Assembly: GCF_008831285.2 (NCBI RefSeq)
Contig: NC_045144.1
Coordinates: 6,038,575-6,102,574 of the forward strand
DNA: 64,000 bases
Reading direction: 5' to 3'
Source: Nymphaea colorata
Taxonomy: Eukaryota > Streptophyta > Magnoliopsida > Nymphaeales > Nymphaeaceae
A program made the translations under genes and the position numbers. The notes under the pieces were generated by a model. It saw only the letters and a list, made by a program, of their open reading frames with translations, was not told the DNA's origin and made no database searches. Each line of letters opens with the position of its first letter. Within the stretch, counting starts at the first letter, position 1. This document shows, in pieces, positions 49,077 to 59,700 of this stretch.

Positions 49077-49368
49077 AAGTTGAAGATAATATCAACGGAA
49101 GCTGATTTCCAGGAAGCTTTTCTATCTTTCCTTTTTGCTTGTTGTACCAGGTTCCTCTTTCCATCTATACACACCATTCTTTTCTCCTTTGAGATGTACA
49201 GATTTTGTGCATGATAGTCTTTTGCATAGATACATGGAATTTCCTTTTCTCTCACTGATACCATTTTCCTCTTTACAAACTATGATCCTATTCTTCAGAC
49301 TCTGGGCAGAGTTCTAAATTAAAATGAAATGATCTTTAGATCGAAACATCAATAGCATCGTATGTTGT

Positions 49369-49839
49369 TTAGTTACCTGTTCCATTTTGCTCCTTCTGCC
49401 TGTTGTGCATCCATTGCAGAAGATACTTGAACGTCTCGACGTCACAAGGTATGGTGAGAGCACCCATGTGATCAAACCCGAACTCCTTCTCCACCTTCTC
49501 CAGCAGCACTCTGAAGACCGGCAGCGTCAGGTAACTGGTTGGCACCACAAACCTCCGGAGCTCGGGGCCTACGTACACGGCAAGGTGGCCCTTGGGTACG
49601 TCCGGTGGCGGATCAGGACTGGAGCAACCCTCTTCATCTGAATCACATAACGGCAGCGACGCCTTCCATATCCGACGGCTCACAGTTGGAGGGATCGAGC
49701 AGGCGGCCACATCTTCTTCTTCTTGCCGCCGGTTGACGGCATTTGGCTCCCGCTTTGGTCTCGAAAGGCCGATTTGACGGTTTCCTTCTTGCTCTGTGTT
49801 GATTTTCATGGCTGGCCTTGGTTTAGTTTCTTGATCCAT
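49369..49839 (-). CDS. SAUR-family auxin-responsive protein, single exon, 156 aa
   Basis: Small auxin up RNA proteins bind and inhibit PP2C.D phosphatases and thereby promote acid growth; some members act otherwise. The SAUR core runs from about residue 82 to 145: PKGHLAVYVG, RRFVVPTSYLTLPVF, LLEKVEKEFGF and GALTIPCDVETFKYLL. An N-terminal extension of about 80 basic and acidic residues precedes it, longer than in the smallest SAURs. The start chosen is the ATG at 49839 (MDQETKPRP). An in-frame ATG at 49926 would add 29 mostly hydrophobic residues, and another at 49809 (MKINTEQ) is also possible. The gene has no intron, as typical. It is bracketed by two decayed copia fragments. Confidence 0.93.
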   Translation of the reverse strand: MDQETKPRPAMKINTEQEGNRQIGLSRPKREPNAVNRRQEEEDVAACSIPPTVSRRIWKASLPLCDSDEEGCSSPDPPPDVPKGHLAVYVGPELRRFVVPTSYLTLPVFRVLLEKVEKEFGFDHMGALTIPCDVETFKYLLQWMHNRQKEQNGTGN

Positions 49840-50173
49840 ACTATGCCTGTGCCTTTGACTGGACTTCAGCCAAATTAAGCAAAATTGGTTGCTTAGTTGG
49901 AGCACAATGGCTGCCGGCAAAAGCAAATGTGGTGGCTGATGGAACCCGCCCGTAGCAAATCTATTTCACCTGGAAAAATTTTGGGTTTCTTTTATTACTC
50001 AATATCAGATTGTGTAAAAGTAACTAATAGGAGGTTAACAACCTAACACCCACTGCCCAAATATGACCTGAATGCCGCTGTGTCGAAACTTGGGTGGGGT
50101 ACCAAGTAGGGTGCTGTGGTTAACACCCACGGAATCAAAGAGACAACACATTTGATATGCACTTGCCTGCCAT

Positions 50174-50250
50174 ACTAGTTATGCTATGCTGCAAAAAAAA
50201 AGAAAAAGAAAAAAGAAAAAAAAAAGAAAAAAAAAAAGAGCAACCGCAAC
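50174..50250. repeat. A-rich low-complexity tract upstream of the SAUR gene
   Basis: Runs of A with scattered G, about 340 bases upstream of the SAUR start. On the gene's strand this is T-rich. Open frames across it encode only Phe/Leu runs. Confidence 0.7.
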
Positions 50251-50408
50251 AACACAAACAACATAAAAACAATGAAGCAGAAAACTTAAATTAAATATAT
50301 CATATTTATGACATATGAAACAATTATATATGTATCCATGACAATGTGAGCACAATTTACATGGCTGTGTGGTTTCCACTACCTTCAGTAGAAGGACTTA
50401 AAGCTCGG

Positions 50409-50567
50409 AATGTCAACGGAATAGATTCGAATTAGATGTGCTTTTAATCTGTCTCACACACATATATGGATATTCACATATTCAGATTCAAACAAAAACC
50501 AAGAACAATTAGATATAAATTTGAAATTCAATTTCACAATCTGAATCTAATTTTGACATGCACATCT
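50409..50567. repeat. TGTCAA-ended GATTC-rich repeat fragment
   Basis: Begins AATGTCAACGGAATAGATTCG and ends GAATCTAATTTTGACATGC, so TGTCAA is inverted at the ends. The interior is of GATTCAGATTC type as in 63456-63859. Confidence 0.45.
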
Positions 50568-50628
50568 CATTGTTTGTCCACATGCTAAATACATGTAATT
50601 ATGAAAATACAAAACAAAGACAAAATTT

Positions 50629-51415
50629 CAAGCTCTACAATGTCTTACATGTGCTGGATGTGAAGCAAAATCTTCTTTCAGTATCTAAGGTTTGCAAATA
50701 AAATGAGTGTAGTTTTGAATTTGATGGTTCGACTTTTTATGTCTATGTCTGGCCGAGTGATGCAAATTCCGATGCCGGCTCTCCAGTGGTGCTATTTTCT
50801 AATTCAAAGTGCTTGTTTGCTAGTTCTTCTCCTTTCATTTCAGATAGTGTTTGATATGCAAGACCTGTGTTGAAAGTTCTAAGAAATAAAAATGCTTCTC
50901 TTTATTGTAAAAGTCATGAAGTTCATGTTTGTTCAAGTTGTGTGTTGTCAAAGGCTCACTGGCTGGCCTTTGAATTGTCTAAGCATGGAACGTTGTCACT
51001 TTCAGAGATAATCCATACCGATTCATGGGGGCTGGCATGATGGCATCCATAGAGTCCAGAATAAAACACAAAGTTCAGTTATTGTTGATTGATGACTTCT
51101 GGCGATTCAGCTGGTTGTTTCCAGTAAAACAAAAGAGTGAGATGTTGGCTCTTTTCAAGGATTTCAAAAACAACTCAGAGCACCAAATTGGTAAAAAGAT
51201 TAAAATCTTCCATAGTGATGGCGGTGGCCAATATTGTATACACTGATTTTTACATTTTTTTAAAAATTAAAATGGTATTAGAAGATGGGTTTCCTGTTCA
51301 CACATGCTGAAGTAGGACATAGTTGAAAGAAAACATAGACATATCGTTGAATCAGGTTTATCCACACTAATACATGCTTTACACTCAGATGATTTAGTGT
51401 CATCCGAGGTGGCAT
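50629..51415 (+). pseudogene. Decayed copia integrase fragment
   Basis: LYNVLHVLDVKQNLLSVSKV, then a pre-integrase zinc-finger remnant (CSSCVLSKAHWLAFELS), then IIHTDSWG and FHSDGGGQY, the region of the two integrase aspartates, and later ERKHRHI-like sequence (KENIDI in a shifted frame). Stops and frame shifts are abundant. The end at about 51415 coincides with the insertion point of the element at 51423-52129. It cannot be the 5' part of the fragment at 47320-48863, because the order would be reversed. Confidence 0.8.
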
Positions 51416-51422
51416 GCACTAA

Positions 51423-52129
51423 CTATGATACCTGGGTGCGGCAGTTTTGGTCTCGCACCCGCGTCGACGCGGTACGGGTGCGGATTCGGGTGCGCCTCCG
51501 GTGCGCACCCAAATGGGTCAAACAAGAGTCGGGTGCGGTCAGTGTTGGTCTTTTTCCGACTTGCACCCGACTCGCGTTTGACCCGAGTTGGGTGCAGTCA
51601 AAGGCGAGAAAGTCTACTTTGGTCCAATTTTTAGGGGTTTTTTTTTTTAAGTTTTTAATAAAGTCGATGGTTGCCCTTCTTCATCCCTCTTCTTCGATCT
51701 TTCCCTCTTCGACCCTTCTTCTTCTTCTTCTTCCCTCTTCTTCGACCTTCATCCCTCTTAGTCCCTTCTTCTTCTTCTTCCCTCTTCTATACGTCGCATT
51801 GGGTGGAGCCGACGAACTCATCGCTTGCAGCTTGCAGGGTAGGATGACTGTATAAACTGTGATTTTGTGAACTCAAAACTAAAGTATTTTTCTTATTGAA
51901 TTGATGATTGATACTCATATCATGATTAGCAAATTGCAATTTTCATCTTGTTATTTGATAATTTTGTTGGCTTATTGACAAATTTTTGTCATATATATTA
52001 TATACATATTATTATAATAAAACAATAATAATAATACTCTCGCCGCACCAAAATTTATTGAGATATGCCATGCCGGCACCCACACCGGCACCCGCACCAG
52101 CACCAACACCCCGCACTCAGGTGACATAG
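51423..52129. mobile_element. 707-bp DNA element with GTGACATAG termini and 7-bp target duplication
   Basis: Left end CTATGATACCTGGGTGCGG. The right end, read inverted, is CTATGTCACCTGAGTGCGG. GCACTAA is duplicated exactly at 51416-51422 and 52130-52136. The ends are filled with GGTGCGGGTGCG-like subterminal motifs. The centre has a TCTTCTTCTTCCC tract and AT-rich sequence. The 152-codon frame inside is low-complexity, and I see no transposase. It interrupts the copia integrase fragment. Confidence 0.8.
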
Positions 52130-52158
52130 GCACTAAGCCTTCCTAATTGCTTTGAAGG

Positions 52159-52413
52159 GCATAACATAGTTGGTCAGGTTGGTGGGACATAGAGAACCTA
52201 ATCATTAGTTCGATTCTTATGGGTACTATTCTCTAAAGTTAAAGAGAGTAATCATAAGTTCACCCAAGTCTCAAAGTAGCCTAGACTCCGAGGGGAGAGA
52301 AACAAGGGAGGGACTTAGGCATCTACGGTGTATCTTCCATAAGTAGTGTCTGTAATGGCGATTAATGTTCACACGAGGTAAGTAAATATAACTCAACCAA
52401 AAAAAAGAAAAGA
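52159..52413 (+). mobile_element. Probable tRNA-derived SINE
   Basis: TAGTTGGTCAGGTTGG (A-box-like) is followed about 40 bases later by TAGTTCGATTCTTAT (B-box-like), then an unrelated body and a tail AACCAAAAAAAAGAAAAG. A related stretch with TTGATTCCCATGGGTACTATTC is at 53600-53700. No target duplication was found, so this is moderate. Confidence 0.45.
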
Positions 52414-52963
52414 AATCTCTTTGGTGCATCATATAATCCTATCATTACTAAAATGGCCAAAATTCTAATCTTTGAGGACAAGTGCCTAGAAATTAAAGTA
52501 GTTGTCGATACTAATTATATCTAACAGGTTTTTTTTTTAATTTTCTTAATTAGAGAAACAAAAATAGGGGTTAAACATCTTTGCGCCTAAATCAAAATAA
52601 CGTTAAGTGTTTTCTTAACTCTCATCATTCTTTCTTTATACTGGTTATATATATTGGTATAATAAGTGACGACAGATGACGAGATCAGTCAATACATATA
52701 CGAACAACATTTCAGAAAATCCTACCGAAGGCTTACATCAACATCCAAAAGGAAACAAAAAGACCATCGTAAAGCAAAGGCAATTAAAATTACGCATCTC
52801 ATCTGGATTTATGTCATTAAATCGAAATTGCCTATCAATGGGGCAAAGCCCAAGGAACAAATAAAAGAAAACAAGAAACAAGCGCAGATGAGAGAGGTTT
52901 CAGGCAAGAAATAACCTGTTTCAACGAGGCCATGAATTCCTCATCATGCCTTCTCCCCATGCA

Positions 52964-52965
<2 letters not shown>

Positions 52966-53035
<70 letters not shown>
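52966..53035. repeat. (GA)n microsatellite
   Basis: More than 30 GA units. A shorter GA tract at 53266-53303 is preceded by similar flanking sequence (ATTCCTCATCATGCCTTCTCCCCATGC versus ATTCCTCATCATGTCTCTTGCCATGC), so the two are copies of one duplicated unit about 290 bases apart. Confidence 0.85.
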
Positions 53036-53036
<1 letters not shown>

Positions 53037-53265
53037 GAGAGGAGAAGGAGGAGAAGAGTGTGGGAGAGGTGGCACCTAAGACCCAACCACAATAACCTCA
53101 AAAATAGCAATCCTCAACCTAAATCAGGGCCCTTCAATTCCATCACGATAACACCCTCCAGAATCGAACCGATACATGACATGGTTAACAAATAACATAT
53201 GCCATGCATCCCAACGGGTTACGAGGCCATTAATTCCTCATCATGTCTCTTGCCATGCGTAAGGA

Positions 53266-53309
<44 letters not shown>

Positions 53310-53310
<1 letters not shown>

Positions 53311-54207
53311 TAATTCTGTTGAAGTCATGGAGCCAGGAATCTGTTAGTAGAGAGGTCACCAAGGATTATGGTTTGGAAAAGTTTGTACTTTGGTCGTGTA
53401 CCTAACAAACCCCTTCTTACTCAGACAAAAGATCCCATAAATTAGGAGCCGCTTCTTGGTAATCCTCGCTCTGTCCAACTGTTTCCTCAACTTTCTCAAC
53501 TGTTTTCAAGTCTATCCTCTCTCTCCCTTACATACTCTGGCAATGTTTGAACCCCCACTTATGATCCCTTGACTGCAAATAAGCACTAAGAGGTATATTG
53601 CAGCTGGTTGAACTGATGTACATGTGAAAGTTTGGTGGTTAGTTTGATTCCCATGGGTACTATTCATTTAAACTGCAAACGAAAGAGAAGAAGGGCTTTA
53701 GCCTATTTGAGACATCTGACCTTCCTTAACTGCCAATAAATGTTTGCATGGTCGCCACATATCTATTTCTCAGTCGTCTTCTTCACTCGAAGAATTCACC
53801 TTCTTTGGTTTATCTGATCTATGCCACGCTCTTCCTGGTGTACCTTATCCTCATTCTAAGTGTATTGGCTTTTCTTTTTAGATTAATCATACTGCATTTA
53901 TTATTAAAATTATCTCACACATATGGCCACTGGAATCAAGTTCTACATTTTTAGATTAGGGGTGTGCATGGATCAGACTCACATGTTTATTGTTCATGCA
54001 CATGCGCATAAGTAAGTAAGAAGGCACTACCATGGATAAGATCGTTGAGCTCTTCACCTTGTGAAGTAAACAAAAGTTGGGAATATCCTCATTTACATCT
54101 TCACTGTAAATTCAAGGCTTTGAATAGTATGAGTCTAGTTGCTTGTGGAAACACAAGTTTCTAAGTGCATGGGGCCTTATATCTCTACAAGTTTCCCAGA
54201 TAAGAAG

Positions 54208-54243
<36 letters not shown>

Positions 54244-55010
54244 TGTATTTAATATAAAGACATCCCGCCACTTAAGAGTCCATCTACAAAGCAACTAGTC
54301 CTCATTGTATGTTTGATCCCCTAACACGGGCACATAATCCCTCATGTGTCCCTTGGGCCTCATTGTGAGAAAATCATTTCTTCTCATGCCAAAGACTTGG
54401 GCACTCCGACCCACTCATTCAGATTGTGAAAATGGCCGAATGCGAGGAGAAGTTTCGGTGTTTTTCGGGAAAGCAGGAGTATCCCAACCACCTGACTAAG
54501 TTGCAAGCCCCTTCCATCCTTCCCTTTTCGCATAAGGTTCAAGGCTGCGTTGATGTCCGAGTACACTCGTACTACCTGTTGACACAAAAGAACGTTCATG
54601 CTATTTAAACCAATGACTGGCTGCTACCAACCACTGTCCCAGAGCTGGTGAGCCAAACCCCTTTAGGACATGGTCTTGGTATTTGACACCTCTGTTTGGT
54701 CATGAATTGAGCTTGTTATAAACCATCTTATTTATGCATTTATGTTAAAAGGTAAATGAAATCACATACTTATGCACGTTGCTTTGTAATAAATGATTGA
54801 CCAGTGAACATGTTATCCTTGCAATAAATAATACCAAGCAATAAAATAAAATTGACTAATGCCACATATTGATCCTAACTCTAAATCCATCATCCAAATT
54901 GTTCGTGTATGCCAAAATAACCTAGCAGGACTAAAAAATAATAACTTTATACATATCTAATTGACTGAAAATAACAAAAATGAACATCAGAACAAACTAA
55001 AGTAAAACAA
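53310..55010. other. Intergenic, no gene recognised
   Basis: AT-rich sequence with a SINE-like stretch near 53600 and a (TA)n tract at about 54210-54241. The frame open on the minus strand at 54599-54384 has no family resemblance that I can name. Confidence 0.4.
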
Positions 55011-55025
55011 ATAAATATTAAGCAT

Positions 55026-55249
55026 CTAAGTCACATAGGTATGTGTGATCTGCCCACGTACCCGTGTTGGTTCGTAGGTATGGCGACAGGTACGTGTGAA
55101 CGGCTGTATTTTAAACATAAAAATTTATATTTACAAACTTAATTTTTTCCTTTCTTTTTATTTCTTTTCCACCAAGATTTAAATTACTGTACCCATACCC
55201 ACCTCATCAGACCTGTATCCAAACCCATACACGTATCCATGTCACTTAG
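55026..55249. mobile_element. 224-bp element of the GTGACATAG family
   Basis: Left end CTAAGTCACATAGGTATG. The right end, read inverted, is CTAAGTGACATGGATACG. Flanks TAAGCAT and CTAAGCA suggest a decayed or shifted 7-bp target duplication around AAGCA. Subterminal CCCATAC/GTACCC motifs match the 2639 and 51423 copies. Confidence 0.65.
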
Positions 55250-55259
55250 CTAAGCACAC

Positions 55260-56780
55260 TACCACTACTAGCAGAAAATAATAGAAAGGCGCATACTTTT
55301 GATGTGTCAGATGACAGACCAAGCGAACAGGCTCCATCATCAGTAACTACTGAAGTTTCGAAGCCGGTGATGCAATGATCTTATAAAAATTAAGCAGCAA
55401 AATGAAATTCAGAAAGATAATGTATGTATTTTTCGTATTGTTTTATCTACTGTGTTTTTCCACTTCAAACTTCCTAAAGATGCAAGAAGCTAGCGCACTT
55501 TGTACTGAGGTTCAAATGGGCTTTATAGAATACTGCTTTTAAAGGTGCCATTGTAACTTGTGAGCTAATGTTTGATAAGTCGTGGAGCATATTAGTAGCT
55601 AAATTCCATCAGGAGATTTCCAGATTAGCAAGATATGCATTCGTTTATGTTTGATTCCAAGGCTAATGGAAAACAATGAATACAAGAATAACAGTTGCAG
55701 ACGCGGGCAATTTTCGTAAGATCTCATAGGTCTCAAACTATATGTCCCACACTATCAAACGACTAGCTTGTAGTCCTTTAACACATGGAATTGAAAATGG
55801 GACTTAAGAGAACTTGAGAAATTGTGAGTCTAACATTATCAAGTGTCTTGGTTTGTGGTTTTTATTGTGGATGAATAAGAACCACTTATTTCGTTGTTCA
55901 ACATTAGTTAAAGTGAAATAAAAGTAGGCGCGCTCCATAAAAGGATCGCTAGACTCAACAAATTTCTAACTTTCCTTTACCACACTTCATATCGGACTCT
56001 GATGTTCCCATCTAGAAAATTTTCAATACGCCTTTTCAACATTTAATAAAACAAAAAAACATAAATTTTGATCACTTTGTGCTGATCCGTGGCTGAGATA
56101 GGCAACACTGATTCCACAACCCAGAATAAATTGGTGAATTGCCTATTCAAAGGAAAGGAAGATCAATGATAACCAGCTTGGTTGGGCGTTTGCACGTTTA
56201 AAACCTGAATAGCGTCACTCCTTTTGCAAGTCCATGCGGTGTGTACAACCTGGGATAGTGAAACTACATTCATACAAAAGCTTGACTGGTAAGAAAAAGG
56301 GTTCAAAATCAACCCCTATGATTAAGAATGATGAAGAATTTGCCACCCGAATCGTATTCTAACTACAGATAACGAGACACAATAGAAAGTAGTGAAGCAT
56401 GGCAAGCGAAGCCAAACCCTCTTATCAGCAGCGTCAAATATTCAACTAGAAGAATAAGCAAAACGCAGGAGAATGGCTGTAGGCAATAGCAAAGAATGAT
56501 TCAAATTGCACATACTTACTCATAGCCTTGCAGACATAGCAATTTTGTGGAATAGCCCCTCATAAGAATATCGGATTTGATATTTTTGAAACTAACCCAT
56601 TTTGTATTGCGAAATCTCCACTTTGTGAGGTCTTCATTTGCCACAGTTGCTTACATATTGTTGTCCTTTTTGTATTACATAACAAACATTGCGGATGCTT
56701 TGGCTTGGTTACAAGGTCAGCCATGTTAATTTACATTTGTATATATTGGTGGGGGAGAGGCTGCTTTTGCTGTGCTCCAT
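55260..56780. other. Intergenic, 3' side of the receptor-like gene
   Basis: No additional gene or bounded repeat recognised. Bases just below 56794 on the minus strand should be the 3' untranslated region of the receptor-like gene. Confidence 0.4.
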
Positions 56781-56793
56781 GCAATCAGAAAGT

Positions 56794-59700
56794 TCATTCC
56801 CAATCGGAATCGAAGAATCCAGCATCCATCATCTCAGAGTAGTAGGCATTTTCCAAATGGAGATCCTCCTCCTGTCATCAGAAAGACAGAGATCCATGAA
56901 GAATAATAGTACACACTACACATACAAGGCCATGAAATTAAAGTTGCTACCCATTTTCACTAAGCAGGATAATGCGACCAAAACACTTACCAGGAAAAAA
57001 TCAGCGAGAAAGGTCAGGTAGGTGAGAGGAAGATAAAAGGCATGATAGATGACAAGGCTGCAAAACCTGAACCACAAGAACGTGAAGTTTTAGAAGGCAT
57101 GAAGAGAAAAATGAATACCCACGAAAGAACATAGATTATCAGGTAGTCAGAAGAGAAAAAGGGTGTACCAGAGGCCAATTCCATAACCACTCCCCATCAG
57201 TGCACAAGCAAAAAGTGCCACCCCATTGACAAGTAGCATTGCAGTTGTATATTTATAAAATGCAGGCCTTGCTGTCCAATGAAAAATATATAGTCAAAGT
57301 ACTTGCAAACAAAGGGAGTGCAACATGACAAAAGTGACCAAAGTATGTTCCAGAACAACTAAAATTAACACTATCACTTCATCAATAATTGGCAATCTTT
57401 GACTGCACAACAAAGCACTCAACAACTCAGGAAACACAGTTCATTTTGTATCAAGATCCAACACATGGATACCAGAATGGGAGCTGTATTTACCTGGCAA
57501 CCTGTCTCTCCATTTTGTATGGTACATTGCAAAAACTAAAGCATAAACCAATGTGAGCAATAGCTTGTGGAAGGCCCACAAACCCCATTTATGGCTGCTT
57601 GAATTCTTCTTGGTGTCTACAAATAAAGGCACTCCAAAACCAAATATATAGGTTGCCTGGATAGGACAGGAAACTGTATTAGAAATAGGAAACCGAAATG
57701 AATGACATCTGAAACTCATAGGAATGGCAAAAACAAGACACAGATGCAAGGTTAATTTTTCTCCAGATAGAGTACACAAGTCTAATTCACCATTTTCAGC
57801 ACTTAAGGTCATTTTATCAAGCACTGGCCACTAAGGAAGCAACTAAAGATCATTTGACGGGGAAAATGCATGCATTCCAAGACCAAATCACTTTTCAGGT
57901 TGTAGGGTTCATGCAAACGGTCCCTTTTTGCTCTTGAGGAACACCTTTAAGCATTCCAGTGTTACCAATAGAACGGGTGGAACAGACTAGAACTCTAGAA
58001 CAGGTTTTCCATTCCACTAATCCAACAAATTCTTAGGATCGTCAACTAGTCAACTAACTACTCAAGTCTAAAGTATTGTCCCCAAACATCATTTCAGGCA
58101 TTTATCTGCAACCTCTACACAAATTTTTATCAGCAAATGTTTTCTTGGAAAAATTTCAAAAAAGTCACAGAATTTTGAAAAATATATAAAGATATGAAAC
58201 AATACATCTTTTACTTTCTCATACAAAATGTTGATAAAAATTAGAAACATGTTTCTAAATTTTAAAAGAAACAAAGGAATGGACTTAAAATGCACACAAA
58301 AAAAAGAACATTTATCTAATGGGAAAAGTACTGTGGTATGAATTTTTGGTGATATTTTGGAGTTTTTGTGATACTTTACCAAAAAATGCTAATATCTTGG
58401 CAATAATATCACAATATTTTTAGAATATCACCAGTGTTTATGGCAATACTCCAGACCCACTTAATTAGGTCGATAAAGAAAATGGTACCTAGAAATTATA
58501 CGCTTCGAGTTTGGACAAGGATCTGGCCATCATATGAACATAAGTGTTGTCAACTTCACAATTAGCTCAACTAATTAACCAGCCAGGAGGCAGGGGATTA
58601 ATCTATGGCCATGTAGTGTGAAGGACCATGGACTATCAACCCCTACTCATGAATGAATGCAGATTTTTGAGTCTTTATTTGGTTAGTTCATTTTTCCTTC
58701 TCTAAGAAGATGAGCTTCCTTTGTATAGTTGCCTATGTATATGTTAAACACAGTTTAATTCTTATGTACATCTACTGATGCATATGTGAAACGTGTTTAG
58801 GCATGTGTTTATATTCTAGGTAGTTTACTTGATTCCAAAGATACTTTATGTCTTTCATTATTTTCAGCACATTAACTGTTGTATTTCGATTTTATTTTAC
58901 TCGATCGGCTTGGATGGGCTTGGACCAGCTATAGCCCTGACTAATCCTTAGGGCCTTGACTGGCTTGTGTCCAACTTACAATTTTGACAACTTTGACCAC
59001 CACAGACATAAATGTCAACTCTTAAGCTAAATGATCCTTATCTCAGTTAACAATGTCAGGTCCGAATCCAAACCTGAAGACAAGTCCCAATGGATAAGAC
59101 CTGATTAGGTCAGACTAGGAAAACTGTGGGTCCAAACTAAGCCACTCTTGTTCTGTTATGAAGGTTTAATGGAGCACTTTGGCAAAGAATAAAAGAAATT
59201 CAAGGCTGACAAGAGTCCTTTCCTGTAAGAAGAAACAACCACCAAGGTTCTATTGTAAAAGGAAGGAAAGCCTTCTCCACGAAATTTGACAAAATTAAGA
59301 GGAAAAAAAGGATGATTACCTTCAGAAAGATGTCCACACAGACAATGAACCCTGATATAATCAGTATACGCGTTAAAGAATCCAAGCCACTGAGACGGTT
59401 GCCTCGAAGCAAGAAAGCCAGCAAACTAACTTCTAAAAATAACATCCCACTAGTGGTGAACAATGACAAAAGGTTCCACGCAACCTCCTTGCCAGCATTA
59501 CATTCCCACGCCTGAAATTCAAGTCAATGAAATTTCATCTTTAACATATGCTAGATGTGTCAAGAATTTATCCATCAGCCTATAGGTCAAGCTAGATTCA
59601 ACCCAAAAAATTAAGTAGCAAACAGAATAAAAGTTAAGACAATAACAAAAATCTGAATGAACACTTGAATAATAAGTTCCATTGTTTAGGGCCAAAAACT

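Noticed and set aside
47320-51415. One copia element split by the SAUR gene
   Set aside because: Integrase would follow reverse transcriptase, opposite to copia order, on the same strand.
54384-54608. Overlapping 60-71 codon frames on both strands
   Set aside because: No recognisable family, splice-site context or continuation exon; likely chance.
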